A stretch of DNA of 43,218 nucleotides from Poseidonocella sp. HB161398 (lineage in GTDB: Bacteria; Pseudomonadota; Alphaproteobacteria; Rhodobacterales; Rhodobacteraceae), in NCBI RefSeq assembly GCF_005870025.1, contig NZ_VATA01000053.1, positions 1 through 43,218 on the forward strand, written 5' to 3'. Both the position numbers and the translations under genes were made by a program. Below the pieces are notes generated by a model. It had not been told where the DNA came from. It ran no database searches and saw only the letters and a program-made list of their open reading frames with translations. Below, piece after piece: positions 1-7,798 of this stretch (positions are counted from its first letter, which is position 1; every line of letters begins with the position of its first letter).

Positions 1-444
1 CGAGGCGAAGGTCGCCTGCGACCAGCCGAGCAGCGCCGAGAGCATCTGCCCGGTGGCGTTCATGTCGTTGTCGATCGCCTGCTTGCCGGCCAGAACCAGC
101 TGCGGCTGCTCCTCTTCGACGATCTTCGCGAGGATCTTGGCGACGGCGAGCGGCTCGATGTCCTGGTGGACGTCCTCGGCCGCCTCGACCAGGATCGCCC
201 GGTCGGCGCCCATGGCAAGCGCGGTGCGCAGCGTCTCCTGCGCCTGCTTCACGCCGACGGAGACGGCGACGATCTCGGTGGCGACGCCCTTCTCCTTGAG
301 CCGGATGGCTTCCTCGACGGCGATTTCGTCGAACGGGTTCATCGACATCTTGACGTTGGCGAGGTCGACACCGCTGCCATCCGCCTTCACGCGGACCTTC
401 ACGTTGTAGTCGATCACCCGCTTGACGGGCACGAGGATCTTCAT
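1..444 (-). CDS. etfB: Electron transfer flavoprotein beta subunit (N-terminal part, runs off window)
   Basis: This is the small subunit of the heterodimeric electron transfer flavoprotein, which binds AMP and passes electrons from acyl-CoA and other dehydrogenases to ETF-ubiquinone oxidoreductase in the cytoplasm. The first 148 codons are visible. They begin [17 protein letters not shown] and continue with the family-typical [18 protein letters not shown] stretch (about residues 36-53) and a [19 protein letters not shown] stretch near the visible end. The ATG at 444 is preceded on the minus strand by AGGAGG at good spacing. The rest of the gene, and probably etfA, lies to the left outside the window. 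The gene follows the cobalamin adenosyltransferase on the same strand, an arrangement common in Rhodobacterales. Confidence 0.95.
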   Translation of the reverse strand, partial: MKILVPVKRVIDYNVKVRVKADGSGVDLANVKMSMNPFDEIAVEEAIRLKEKGVATEIVAVSVGVKQAQETLRTALAMGADRAILVEAAEDVHQDIEPLAVAKILAKIVEEEQPQLVLAGKQAIDNDMNATGQMLSALLGWSQATFAS

Positions 445-675
445 CGCATAGCCTCCTGATCTGTCCTCCCCCGGGTTGGCTCCGGGGTGCGTTGGGCACG
501 TGTTATAGAGCTGCAACGCAGAGAAACAGCGTAAATTCGTCCCAGGATGCCAACAAAACGTCACGTTCGGGCAGGCAGCGGAAAAATTCCGGAAAGGCTC
601 CGGCAAGGTTTCGTCGGGATTGCGCTAACGGGGGCCAAGCCGCTGCCGCGGCGTGATTCCCCCATTGCGAAAGGC

Positions 676-1248
676 TCAGCGGTTGGCGCCGGGCTGCCAC
701 AGGATGTCGTCCGCCCCGTTGCCGTTCGCGGCGCGGGCGGCGACGAAGAACCAGTCCGAGAGCCGGTTGAGATATTTCAGCGCGGAGGGGTTCACCTCCT
801 CCCCGGCGGCGAGCGCGGCGGTCAGCCGCTCGGCCCGGCGCGAGACCGTGCGGCAGAGATGCAGATGCGCGGCCAATGCGCTTCCGCCCGGCAGGATGAA
901 AGAGCGCAGCGGCGCCAGCTCGGCATTCATCCGGTCGATTTCCGCCTCGAGCCGCGCGACCTGGGAAGGCACCATGCGCAGCGGCGGATAGTCCGCCTCG
1001 GCATCCTTCGCCATCTCCGGCCGGCAGAGATCGGCGCCGAGATCGAAGAGGTCGTTCTGGATCGCCGCCAGCTCGGAGGCCATCATCCCCTCGGCATGCA
1101 GCCGCGCCAGCCCGATCGCGGCATTGGTCTCGTCGACCGTGCCATAGGCCTCGACCCGCAGCGCATGCTTGGGCACGCGGCTGCCATTGCCGAGCGCGGT
1201 GTCCCCGCCATCTCCGGTGCGGGTGTAGATCTTGTTGAGAACGACCAT
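676..1248 (-). CDS. PduO-type cob(I)alamin adenosyltransferase
   Basis: The enzyme transfers the adenosyl group of ATP to cob(I)alamin or corrinoid precursors to make adenosylcobalamin in the cytoplasm. The 190-residue protein begins MVVLNKIYTRTGDGGDTAL. Its TRTGDGGDT segment (about residues 9-17) is the N-terminal ATP-binding signature of the PduO family. A GTVDETNAAIGLA segment (about 36-48) and a C-terminal RTVSRRAER helix follow, as in this family and unlike the unrelated CobA/BtuR type. Its start overlaps the stop of the upstream twin-TM gene. The pair lies just upstream of etfB on the same strand, separated from it by about 230 bases that may carry the etfB promoter. Length is normal for the family. 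Confidence 0.93.
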   Translation of the reverse strand: MVVLNKIYTRTGDGGDTALGNGSRVPKHALRVEAYGTVDETNAAIGLARLHAEGMMASELAAIQNDLFDLGADLCRPEMAKDAEADYPPLRMVPSQVARLEAEIDRMNAELAPLRSFILPGGSALAAHLHLCRTVSRRAERLTAALAAGEEVNPSALKYLNRLSDWFFVAARAANGNGADDILWQPGANR

Positions 1249-1457
1249 CAGTGCCCGATGCCTCCCCTGACTGCGACGAAAAGGAGGATCAGGAGCACGG
1301 CCACGGCCTGGGCTGCCAGCCGGTAGCGCATCAGCCGGTTGCCGTGCTTGCGGTTGAACTCGCCCCCGCGCGAGAACCCGCCGATGCCGATCATCAGGAT
1401 CACGACAACGGCCAGGCAGGCGGCGGCGGCAAGCAGGAACAGCGGATCATGGGCCAT
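1248..1457 (-). CDS. Small twin-transmembrane protein, HIG1-like
   Basis: The product is a 69-residue membrane protein with two hydrophobic helices, at about residues 7-27 and 47-65. The short polar loop between them is basic and contains GEFNRKHGNRLMRYR. This two-helix hairpin with a conserved basic loop matches the HIG1 / 'twin transmembrane protein' family, linked in other organisms to respiratory complexes; that role is not shown here. The start codon is the ATG at 1457, preceded on the minus strand by a GGAGG-like sequence. The gene overlaps the start of the adenosyltransferase, so the two are probably co-translated. The family assignment is good; the function is inferred only. Confidence 0.82.
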   Translation of the reverse strand: MAHDPLFLLAAAACLAVVVILMIGIGGFSRGGEFNRKHGNRLMRYRLAAQAVAVLLILLFVAVRGGIGH

Positions 1458-1533
1458 CGGAACCTCCCGGATATGCCTCCCGGCTTAGCGGCTGCGGGGC
1501 CGAAAGCGAATGGCAAACTGCCCCGGAACGGAA

Positions 1534-1558
1534 AAAGGCGGGCCATCTGCCCGCCTTT
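1534..1558 (-). terminator. Rho-independent terminator of the 41-residue protein gene
   Basis: AAAGGCGGGC and GCCCGCCTTT form a perfect 10-bp stem around a 5-base loop. Read on the minus strand, the hairpin is followed by TTTTTC. It lies about 40 bases past the stop of the small gene at 1601 and before the twin-TM gene, so it should separate the two transcripts. Confidence 0.75.
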
Positions 1559-1600
1559 CCTCTGGTGCCTGCGCCTCGGCGGCGCGGCAAGTCCGGTGCC

Positions 1601-1726
1601 TCAAGCGGCAGCGGCGCGCTTCTGGCGGTAGTTCAGCTCGCGCATCAGCGCTTTCGCGGCAAGGGTCATCCCGGAGTTGTTGAGCTCTTCGATGCGGCGT
1701 TCGAGCTCTTCGTCGGTCATGGGCAT
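1601..1726 (-). CDS. 41-residue hypothetical protein
   Basis: This very small gene encodes a charged, probably helical peptide beginning MPMTDEELERRIEELNNSG and ending NYRQKRAAAA. It has no signal peptide or membrane segment. AAGGAGA lies six bases before the ATG at 1726, and a strong intrinsic terminator lies just past the stop, so the gene is flanked by its own expression signals. A second ATG two codons in (MTDEEL) is an alternative start. I do not recognise a named family; the acidic N-terminus and basic C-terminus are all that can be described. It is more convincing than the longer open frame that contains it, because that frame has no ribosome site. Confidence 0.7.
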   Translation of the reverse strand: MPMTDEELERRIEELNNSGMTLAAKALMRELNYRQKRAAAA

Positions 1727-1962
1727 GGGTGTCTCCTTTTTCTTGCGTGCGCCAGGCAAAGGCAAAAACGCTCTCCGGGCCTGGCTGGCGCCTGCCGGGG
1801 AACGGGTCTGGCCTGACTGATTTGTAACCGGAGGCAGCGCATGCGCGCCGATATCGCCCCGGCGACCGTCAAGCCCGGCTAGCGCGCTCGAACAGGTCTG
1901 TGTGGCGCCTATATAGGGTCTGAGTCGCCGGTCTGGCAACCCCTGTGACCTTTTTTGTCCGC

Positions 1963-2757
1963 TCAGCCGGTCCAGAACCGCTTCAGGTTGAGGGCCATGT
2001 CGGCCAGATCTCCCGCCCTGGCCATGCCGTGTTCGGGCGTCGGCAGGTTGCGTCCGGGCATCGAGAGCACGGCGACCAGACGGCGGAGCCGCCAGCGGTG
2101 GATGCCGAAAAGCGCCTGCAGCGGATCGGTGACCAGCCCGGCGAAGGTGGAGACCAGCGCGAAGAGTGTCAGGAGCCCGACCGCGCAGAGGGCGATGAGC
2201 TGCGGATCGGGGCGGGCGGGGAAGACCCCGTACCACCAGGCCCCGGCCATGCCGCCGAGCGGGAAGGCGGCGATGGCGGCGGATTGCGCGATCACCCCGG
2301 CGATCAGCGGCGAGAGCGAAATCACTCCCGGCGTCAGGGTCTTGAAGGCCGCGCCGGTGCCGATTGCCCCGGCCGTCGCGGTCATCTCGCCGGTCGCGGC
2401 GCGCACTTCGGCATAGCTGCGCAGCGCGGTCTCCTCGGGCAGCAGGCCCAGCGGCGCGAGCAGCTCGTCGCGCAGCCGCCGGTCGATCTCGCGCGACAGC
2501 GCGGTGGGGAAGGCTAGGCGCAGCCGTCCCAGCCGGCTGCCCGCGCGCTTCATCCCGATCCTGTGCAGGAGCCAGATCACCACCCGCACAAGGAAGGCCA
2601 GCCCGGCCAGCAGCACATTGGCCGGCGCGCGCAGCAGATCCCAGCCGAGCGCATGGCGGTGCAGCGACAGCGTCCCGCGCAGGCTGAAATTGCGGCGGAT
2701 GAAGGCGCGGATCTGCGCCTCGGCTTCCGGAGGAAGAGGAGAGTCGGCTCTGGACAT
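1963..2757 (-). CDS. Multi-pass membrane protein, DUF6635-like
   Basis: A 264-residue integral membrane protein of unknown function. It has a soluble N-terminal part with PPEAEAQIRAFIRRNFSLRG (about residues 9-28), hydrophobic segments at about 44-67, 140-180 and 190-212, and a polar C-terminus. A GAIGTGAAFKTLTPG segment lies before the second membrane region. The layout resembles proteins annotated as DUF6635 in Rhodobacterales; I am moderately sure of that match. The ATG at 2757 starts the only well-formed frame here. The gene stands alone between the small-protein gene and the transporter operon, which it diverges from. Confidence 0.7.
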   Translation of the reverse strand: MSRADSPLPPEAEAQIRAFIRRNFSLRGTLSLHRHALGWDLLRAPANVLLAGLAFLVRVVIWLLHRIGMKRAGSRLGRLRLAFPTALSREIDRRLRDELLAPLGLLPEETALRSYAEVRAATGEMTATAGAIGTGAAFKTLTPGVISLSPLIAGVIAQSAAIAAFPLGGMAGAWWYGVFPARPDPQLIALCAVGLLTLFALVSTFAGLVTDPLQALFGIHRWRLRRLVAVLSMPGRNLPTPEHGMARAGDLADMALNLKRFWTG

Positions 2758-2923
2758 GGCGGATATGCTAGCACGGCATCGCGGCGCGGGCAGGGCGATC
2801 CCGCGCGATGGCGGAAATTTGAGTGGCGCGGAATTGGGCCGGGCGGAAAAAAGCCGATGAATTTTAGGGCATTCGTCCGGGAAACAAGCGCGGGGAAATT
2901 TGCCCTATGTCGCCTTCCATGAA

Positions 2924-2935
2924 TTGTATAAACAA
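2924..2935. promoter_or_regulatory. Putative HutC operator upstream of the ABC transporter
   Basis: TTGTATAAACAA differs at one base from TTGTATATACAA, the palindrome I recall as the HutC consensus. It lies about 95 bases before the binding-protein start and contains TATAAA, so a repressor bound here would probably cover a -10 element. Two HutC-type repressors are encoded downstream in the same gene series. Confidence 0.6.
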
Positions 2936-3028
2936 AAGGGAGGGCCGGTCGGGCCTCCCGTGCAAGCGGGGCGCCGCGGCCGCTGGACAAGCGAGATGCC
3001 CCGCGGGGGGCGCACAGGGAGCAAGGAC

Positions 3029-3853
3029 ATGCGTAAACAGATTTTCGCGGCTCTGGCCGGGGCGGCCATGGCGCTCGGTTCCGCGGTCGCGGCGCAGGCC
3101 GAGGACGCGCTGGAGCGGGTCATGGCGGCAGGCGTCCTGAAGGTCGGCACCGAGACCGCCTTCGCGCCGTTCGACTATATTGACGCGGGCACCCATACCG
3201 GCCTGAATGTCGATGTCTTCGCCGAGATCGCCAAGGACATGGGCGTGAAGCTGGAATGGATCACCCTCGACTGGACCGGCGTGCTGCCGGGTCTCGAAGC
3301 GGGCCGGTTCGACGTCGTCGCGGGCCCGGCGACCATCACCAAGGACCGCATGGCGCGCTACCGCTTCTCCTCGCCGATCGCCGAGGCGACCGTCGCGCTG
3401 CTGGCCTGCGCGAAATGCGAGATCGAGACCCCCGAGGACATCGCGGGCAAGCCGGTGGGCTCCGGCACCGGCACCGCGCAGCTGGCGCAGCTGCAGGCCT
3501 TTGCCGAGACGCTGCCGACTCCGCCCTCCGACATCAAGGAATACGTGTCCTTCAACGAGTCCTATGCCGACCTGGCGGCCGGGCGGATCGAGGCCGTGGC
3601 AAACTCCCTGCCGAACATCGCCTTCGTCGCCAGCCAGCGCCCCGAGGTCTTCAAGGTTGTGAAGCCGGCCTTCGGCACCCCGACCTATTTCGGCTATCCG
3701 GGCCGGATCGAGCCGGAATACGCCTCGCTGATGGACAAGATCGACGAGATCCTGCTGGCGATGCGCGCTGACGGACGCATGGAGGCCCTGCAGGAGAAGT
3801 GGTTCGGCACCACCTTCGACATGCCCGAATACGTGACCGAGCCGAATATCTGA
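3029..3853 (+). CDS. Polar amino-acid ABC transporter, periplasmic binding protein (probably histidine or urocanate)
   Basis: This is a family-3 solute-binding protein that captures a polar amino acid in the periplasm and delivers it to the permeases encoded next. The ATG at 3029 gives 274 residues starting with a classical signal peptide (MRKQIFAALAGAAMAL..., likely cut after AQA at about residue 22). The open frame extends upstream, but those residues would precede the signal peptide and overlap the operator region, so the later start is preferred. ERVMAAGVLKVGTETAFAPF and FDVVAGPATITKDRMARYRF are typical family segments. The location beside hut regulators and a HutC-like operator suggests histidine or urocanate as substrate; this is inference from context. 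Confidence 0.9.
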   Translation: MRKQIFAALAGAAMALGSAVAAQAEDALERVMAAGVLKVGTETAFAPFDYIDAGTHTGLNVDVFAEIAKDMGVKLEWITLDWTGVLPGLEAGRFDVVAGPATITKDRMARYRFSSPIAEATVALLACAKCEIETPEDIAGKPVGSGTGTAQLAQLQAFAETLPTPPSDIKEYVSFNESYADLAAGRIEAVANSLPNIAFVASQRPEVFKVVKPAFGTPTYFGYPGRIEPEYASLMDKIDEILLAMRADGRMEALQEKWFGTTFDMPEYVTEPNI

Positions 3854-3862
3854 TCTCCAGCA

Positions 3863-3905
3863 GCGGCGCGGCAGGGCTTTCCTTCTCTCCTCCCTGCCGC
3901 GCCGC
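3863..3905 (+). promoter_or_regulatory. Strong intra-operon hairpin after the binding-protein gene
   Basis: A perfect 14-bp stem (3863-3876 with 3892-3905) encloses a 15-base pyrimidine-rich loop, between the binding-protein stop and the first permease. It has no T-run. Such hairpins are known to stabilise upstream binding-protein mRNA or reduce read-through into permease genes; either role is inferred here. Confidence 0.7.
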
Positions 3906-3925
3906 GAATTGACGGTGCCGCGCCC

Positions 3926-4570
3926 ATGACCTGGACCCTGTTCGAGCTGCTGCTGCAAGCGTCGCTGATGACGATCTTCGTCAGCGTGACCTCCATCTTC
4001 CTCGGCCTCGCCTTCGCCATCGGCCTGTCGGCGATGCGGATGTCGGGGGCGGCGCCGCTGGTGTGGTTCGCGCGGATCTTCATCTCCTTCTTCCGGGGCG
4101 TGCCGCTCCTGGTGCAGCTCCTGCTGATCTTCAACCTTCTGCCGGCCATCGGGCTGAGCCTGTCGAGCCTGACGACCGCGCTGATCGGCCTGTCGCTGTG
4201 CACTGCGGCCTACCAGGCCGAGAACCTCCGCGGCGGCTTCGAGGGCGTGCCGCGCGGGCTGATCGAGTCGGCCGAGATGGCCGGGCTCTCGCCCGTCCAG
4301 AGCTTCATCTGGATCCGCACGCCGATCGCGCTGCGCCTGACCTTCCCGGCGCTGGTGAACGAGGCGATCCTGATCCTGAAATCCTCCTCGCTGGTCTCCG
4401 TCGTGGGGCTGATCGAGCTGACCAAGATGGCGCAGAACCTCGCCGCCTCGACCTACATGCCGCTGCCGATCTTCGCCTCTGCCGGGCTGATCTACCTGGC
4501 GATCAACTGGATCGTCGCGATCGCCGGGCGCCGCGCCGAGATCGCCCTGCCGGGACTGCCGGCCAAATGA
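3926..4570 (+). CDS. Polar amino-acid ABC transporter permease 1
   Basis: An inner-membrane permease of the HisM/HisQ family, 214 residues, begins MTWTLFELLLQASLMTIFVS. Several hydrophobic helices flank the cytoplasmic EAA loop, seen as ESAEMAGLSPVQSFIWIRTP (about residues 113-132), which docks on the ATPase. The gene follows the binding protein after a 72-base gap that holds a stable hairpin. It should pair with the second permease to form the membrane channel. Length is normal for this family. Confidence 0.92.
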   Translation: MTWTLFELLLQASLMTIFVSVTSIFLGLAFAIGLSAMRMSGAAPLVWFARIFISFFRGVPLLVQLLLIFNLLPAIGLSLSSLTTALIGLSLCTAAYQAENLRGGFEGVPRGLIESAEMAGLSPVQSFIWIRTPIALRLTFPALVNEAILILKSSSLVSVVGLIELTKMAQNLAASTYMPLPIFASAGLIYLAINWIVAIAGRRAEIALPGLPAK

Positions 4571-4646
4571 GGACCGCAGGCATGACCCGGCCTTCCGCCG
4601 TGGCGCCCGCCGGGCGCTTCCCCGACCTTTCCGCATGTGACCGCCC

Positions 4647-5306
4647 ATGAGCTTCGATTTCGCCGTCATCCTCGCCAAGGGCCCGCAGATCCTCGCCGGG
4701 CTCGGCGTCACCATCCTGATCTGGATCGTCGGCACGCTCTTCGGCGCGGTGCTGGGCTTCCTCGTCGCGACCGCGCGCCGCTATGGCGGCCGGCTGGCCG
4801 ACCTGGCGCTCTCGGTGCCGGTCGAGGTGCTGCGCGGCACGCCCTTCCTGGTGCAGATCTTCCTGCTGTATTTCGGCGGCCCGTATATCGGCCTCCGGCT
4901 CGACCCGATCGCGGCGGGCCTGCTCGGCCTCTCGGTCTATGGCGCCGCCTATTACGCCGAGATCTTCCGCGCGGGCTTCCAGTCGGTGCCGCCGGGCCAT
5001 TCCGAGGCGGCCGATTGCGTCGGCCTGACCCGGCTGCAGACCATCCTGCATGTCCAGCTGCCCGAGATGGCGCTGCTGGTGCTGCCGCCGTCGATGAACA
5101 TGGCGGTGATCCTGCTGAAGGAGACCGCGCTCCTGTCGCTGATCACCGTCCCCGAGATGACCATGACCGTGCAGGCCATCGGCTCGCAGCAATATGCCTT
5201 CGTCGAGTCGATCGTCGTGCTGGCGCTGGTCTACTGGGCGCTCGTGGAACTCGCCAACTTCCTGGGCCGCCTCGCCGAGCGCCGCCTCTCAACCTATAGT
5301 GCCTGA
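4647..5306 (+). CDS. Polar amino-acid ABC transporter permease 2
   Basis: The second permease of the HisM/HisQ family has 219 residues and begins MSFDFAVILAKGPQILAGLG. PVEVLRGTPFLVQIFLLYF (about residues 55-73) is a characteristic helix-boundary motif, and the EAA loop reads SEAADCVGLTRLQTI (about 117-131). The gene lies 76 bases after permease 1 and one base before the ATPase gene. The two permeases are clearly diverged paralogues, as is usual for transporters of this class. Confidence 0.92.
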   Translation: MSFDFAVILAKGPQILAGLGVTILIWIVGTLFGAVLGFLVATARRYGGRLADLALSVPVEVLRGTPFLVQIFLLYFGGPYIGLRLDPIAAGLLGLSVYGAAYYAEIFRAGFQSVPPGHSEAADCVGLTRLQTILHVQLPEMALLVLPPSMNMAVILLKETALLSLITVPEMTMTVQAIGSQQYAFVESIVVLALVYWALVELANFLGRLAERRLSTYSA

Positions 5307-5307
5307 C

Positions 5308-6096
5308 ATGACCCAGCCTGCCATTTCCGTCCGCAACGTGTCGAAACGCTTCGGCGAAACGCTGGTGCTGAAGGACATCAACCTCGAGGTGCCGCGCGGC
5401 CAGGTGTCCTGCCTGATCGGCCCTTCGGGCTCCGGCAAGTCGACGCTCCTGCGCTGCATGGCCTTCCTCGAGGAGGCGAGCGCGGGGATGATCGAGATCG
5501 AGGGCGAGCCGCTGGGCTTCTCCGAGAAGGACGGCAAGCGCCGCCGCCAGACCCCGGGCGAGCTGAGGAAAACCCGCTCGAAGATCGGCATGGTGTTCCA
5601 GCAGTTCAATCTCTGGCCGCACATGACCGCGCTCGGCAATGTCTCGATGGCGCTGCGCCGGGTGCGCAGGCTCAGCCGCAAGGAGGCCGAGGAGCGCGCG
5701 ATGGCGCAGCTCGTCAAGGTCGGGCTCGAGGCCCGCGCCGGGCACTATCCCAGCCAGCTCTCGGGCGGCCAGCAACAGCGCGTCGCCATCGCCCGCGCGC
5801 TGGCGCTGGAGCCGACGATCATGCTCTTCGACGAGCCGACCTCGGCGCTCGATCCCGAGCTGACCGGCGAGGTGCTGAACGTGATGCGGGCGCTGGCCTC
5901 CGAGGGGATGACCATGGTCGTCGTCACCCACGAGATCGGCTTCGCTGCCTCGGTCGGCAACAATGTCTGCTTCCTCGACCACGGGCAGCTCCTGTTCCAC
6001 GACACGCCGGAAACCGTCTTCGCCGCGCCGCGCCACCCGCGGCTGGAGCAGTTCCTCGACACCTACCTGGACCGCGGGGCGCAGATGCTGCGGTGA
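5308..6096 (+). CDS. Polar amino-acid ABC transporter ATP-binding protein
   Basis: This cytoplasmic ATPase energises uptake. From the ATG at 5308 it has 262 residues with Walker A GPSGSGKST (38-46), a Q-loop VFQQFNLWPHMT, signature LSGGQQQRVAIARAL, Walker B IMLFDEPTSALD and an H-loop VVTHE, all intact. The frame is open upstream of 5308, but that part overlaps the end of permease 2, so the start one base after the permease stop is chosen. Its stop overlaps the start of the HutC-type repressor, so transporter and regulator are probably one transcript. Confidence 0.93.
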   Translation: MTQPAISVRNVSKRFGETLVLKDINLEVPRGQVSCLIGPSGSGKSTLLRCMAFLEEASAGMIEIEGEPLGFSEKDGKRRRQTPGELRKTRSKIGMVFQQFNLWPHMTALGNVSMALRRVRRLSRKEAEERAMAQLVKVGLEARAGHYPSQLSGGQQQRVAIARALALEPTIMLFDEPTSALDPELTGEVLNVMRALASEGMTMVVVTHEIGFAASVGNNVCFLDHGQLLFHDTPETVFAAPRHPRLEQFLDTYLDRGAQMLR

Positions 6097-6824
6097 TGGA
6101 CCAGGCCCCCGAAGCTCCGAAGTCGCTGCACGACACCATCCTCGGCGATATCGAGTCGAAGATCCTGTCCGGGGAATGGCCGCCGGGGCACCAGGTGCCC
6201 TCCGAGCTGGAGCTCAGCGACAGCTACGGCTGCTCGCGGATGACCGTGAACAAGGTGATGACCCAGCTCGCCCAGGCCGGGCTGATCCTGCGCCGCCGCC
6301 GGGTCGGTTCGGTGGTGCTGCCGCAGAAGACCCAGCTTTCGGTGCTGGAGATCCACGACGTGCGCGACGATGTCGAGGCGATGGGCGGCAGCTACCGCCA
6401 CGAGATCCTCGCCCGCGCCTACCGGCCGGTGACCGGGGCCGAAGCGCTGCGCCATGCCGTCCCCGAAGCGGCGCGGGTGCTCGACGTGCTCTGCCTGCAC
6501 CGCTCCGACGGGCGGCCCTTCTCGCTGGAGGAGCGGCTGATCTTCCTCGACTGCGTGCCCGAGGCCGAGGCGGAGCCCTTCACCGACGCGCCGCCGGGCA
6601 TCTGGCTGCTCGACCACGTGCCCTGGAGCGCCGCCGAGAACGAGATCTCGGCCGTGGCGGCCGACGCGGACGAGGCCGCGCGGCTGGAGATCGCGCAGGG
6701 CGCGCCCTGCCTGGCGATCTCGCGGCGCACCTGGAAGCAGGGCGAGCCGGTGACTGCCGTGCGCTTCCTCTATCCCGGGCAGCTCCACCGGCTGACGGCG
6801 CGCTTCACCCCCTCGACGGCCTGA
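6096..6824 (+). CDS. hutC: GntR-family repressor, HutC type (paralogue 1)
   Basis: A 242-residue transcriptional regulator with an N-terminal winged helix-turn-helix (about residues 12-75, including CSRMTVNKVMTQLAQAGLI) and a C-terminal UTRA ligand-binding domain (about 90-235). HutC proteins repress hut genes and release DNA on binding urocanate. The ATG at 6096 overlaps the ATPase stop; a GTG one codon earlier is also possible. The stop overlaps the next regulator gene. The gene sits at the end of the transporter operon and so probably controls its own transcription through the operator at 2924-2935. A second, similar protein is encoded at 7799, and which one governs which operator cannot be told from sequence. 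Confidence 0.85.
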   Translation: MDQAPEAPKSLHDTILGDIESKILSGEWPPGHQVPSELELSDSYGCSRMTVNKVMTQLAQAGLILRRRRVGSVVLPQKTQLSVLEIHDVRDDVEAMGGSYRHEILARAYRPVTGAEALRHAVPEAARVLDVLCLHRSDGRPFSLEERLIFLDCVPEAEAEPFTDAPPGIWLLDHVPWSAAENEISAVAADADEAARLEIAQGAPCLAISRRTWKQGEPVTAVRFLYPGQLHRLTARFTPSTA

Positions 6825-7747
6825 TGTCCCGCCTGCCGCTCTTCCGCGCCATGGAAGCCTTCGAGGCGGTCGGGCGGACGGGCAGCGTCGCGGCGGCCGC
6901 GGCCGAGCTGTCGGTCAGCCCCGGCGCGGTCAGCCAGCAGCTCAAGCGGCTGGAGGCGCATCTGGGCGTCCAGCTCGTCGAGCGCCGCGGCCGCGGCCTG
7001 GCCCTGACCGGCTGGGGGCGGCTCTACCTGGCGGAGCTGAGCCGCGGGATGGAGATCCTTTCCGGCGCCGGACAGCTCTTGGCCGCGGCGCGCGAGGATG
7101 CGCCGCTGGTGGTCTCGGGCCTGCCGACGCCGACTGCGAAATGGCTGGGCAGGACGCTCTATGATTGGGCACGCGAGGCGCCGGAGCTGCCGGTGCGTCT
7201 AATTGCCAGCGAGGAGGAGCCGGGCGAGGACGAGCCGCTGCTGCGCATGGTCTTCGGCGCCGCGCCGCGCCATGGCCGCCATGCCGAGCTGTTCACCGAT
7301 CTCGCCGTCCCGGCCTGCGCGCCGGAGCTGGCCGAGGGGCTGGAGCGGCCGGAGGATCTGTTCCGCCTCCCGGTGCTCGACATCGCCTGGGGCCCGCGCT
7401 TCGCCCCGCTCGGCACGCCGGGATGGCGCAGCTGGGCCGCCCTGCATGGCGTCGTGCTGCCCCCCGGGCTGCAGCCGGTGCTGAGCTTCGCGCTGACCGC
7501 GACGGCCATCGACGCCGCCGCGGCCGGGCGCGGCGTGGTGCTGGGCCAGCTCTCGATGATGGAGGAGGAGCTCGCTTCCGGGCGGCTGGTGATCCCCTTC
7601 CGCCTGCCGCTCCAGGTCGCGGCGCCCTACCGGCTGAGCTGGGGCACTGCGGCGCTCGGCCGGCCGGGCGCGGCGCGGCTGCGCGACTGGCTGATCGCCC
7701 GCGGCCGCCGCCAGCAGGCGCGTCTGGACAGCTGGGCCGGTGTTTGA
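6824..7747 (+). CDS. LysR-family regulator, GcvA-like
   Basis: A 307-residue LysR-type regulator. The N-terminal helix-turn-helix includes GSVAAAAAELSVSPGAVSQQ (about residues 19-38), followed by a two-lobed effector domain to the C-terminus. The opening MSRLPLFRAMEAFEAVGRTG resembles the GcvA subgroup. The start at 6824 overlaps the stop of the HutC-type gene (TGATG), so it is translationally coupled. The effector is unknown; a role in activating transport or hut genes is a guess from position. The frame is open upstream but runs antiparallel to better evidence, the overlapping hutC. Confidence 0.85.
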   Translation: MSRLPLFRAMEAFEAVGRTGSVAAAAAELSVSPGAVSQQLKRLEAHLGVQLVERRGRGLALTGWGRLYLAELSRGMEILSGAGQLLAAAREDAPLVVSGLPTPTAKWLGRTLYDWAREAPELPVRLIASEEEPGEDEPLLRMVFGAAPRHGRHAELFTDLAVPACAPELAEGLERPEDLFRLPVLDIAWGPRFAPLGTPGWRSWAALHGVVLPPGLQPVLSFALTATAIDAAAAGRGVVLGQLSMMEEELASGRLVIPFRLPLQVAAPYRLSWGTAALGRPGAARLRDWLIARGRRQQARLDSWAGV

Positions 7748-7798
7748 TCTGGTTCCAGGGGCATCCGTCCCGGACGGATCGCGCAGCACGGAGACGAC

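Noticed and set aside
503-700. A 65-codon minus-strand frame between the adenosyltransferase and etfB
   Set aside because: No ribosome site and no recognisable sequence. The gap more likely holds the etfB promoter.
2864-4735. A 623-codon minus-strand frame antisense to the transporter genes
   Set aside because: Low-complexity Arg/Gly/Gln-rich translation with no domain, opposite well-conserved transporter genes. It is a composition artefact.
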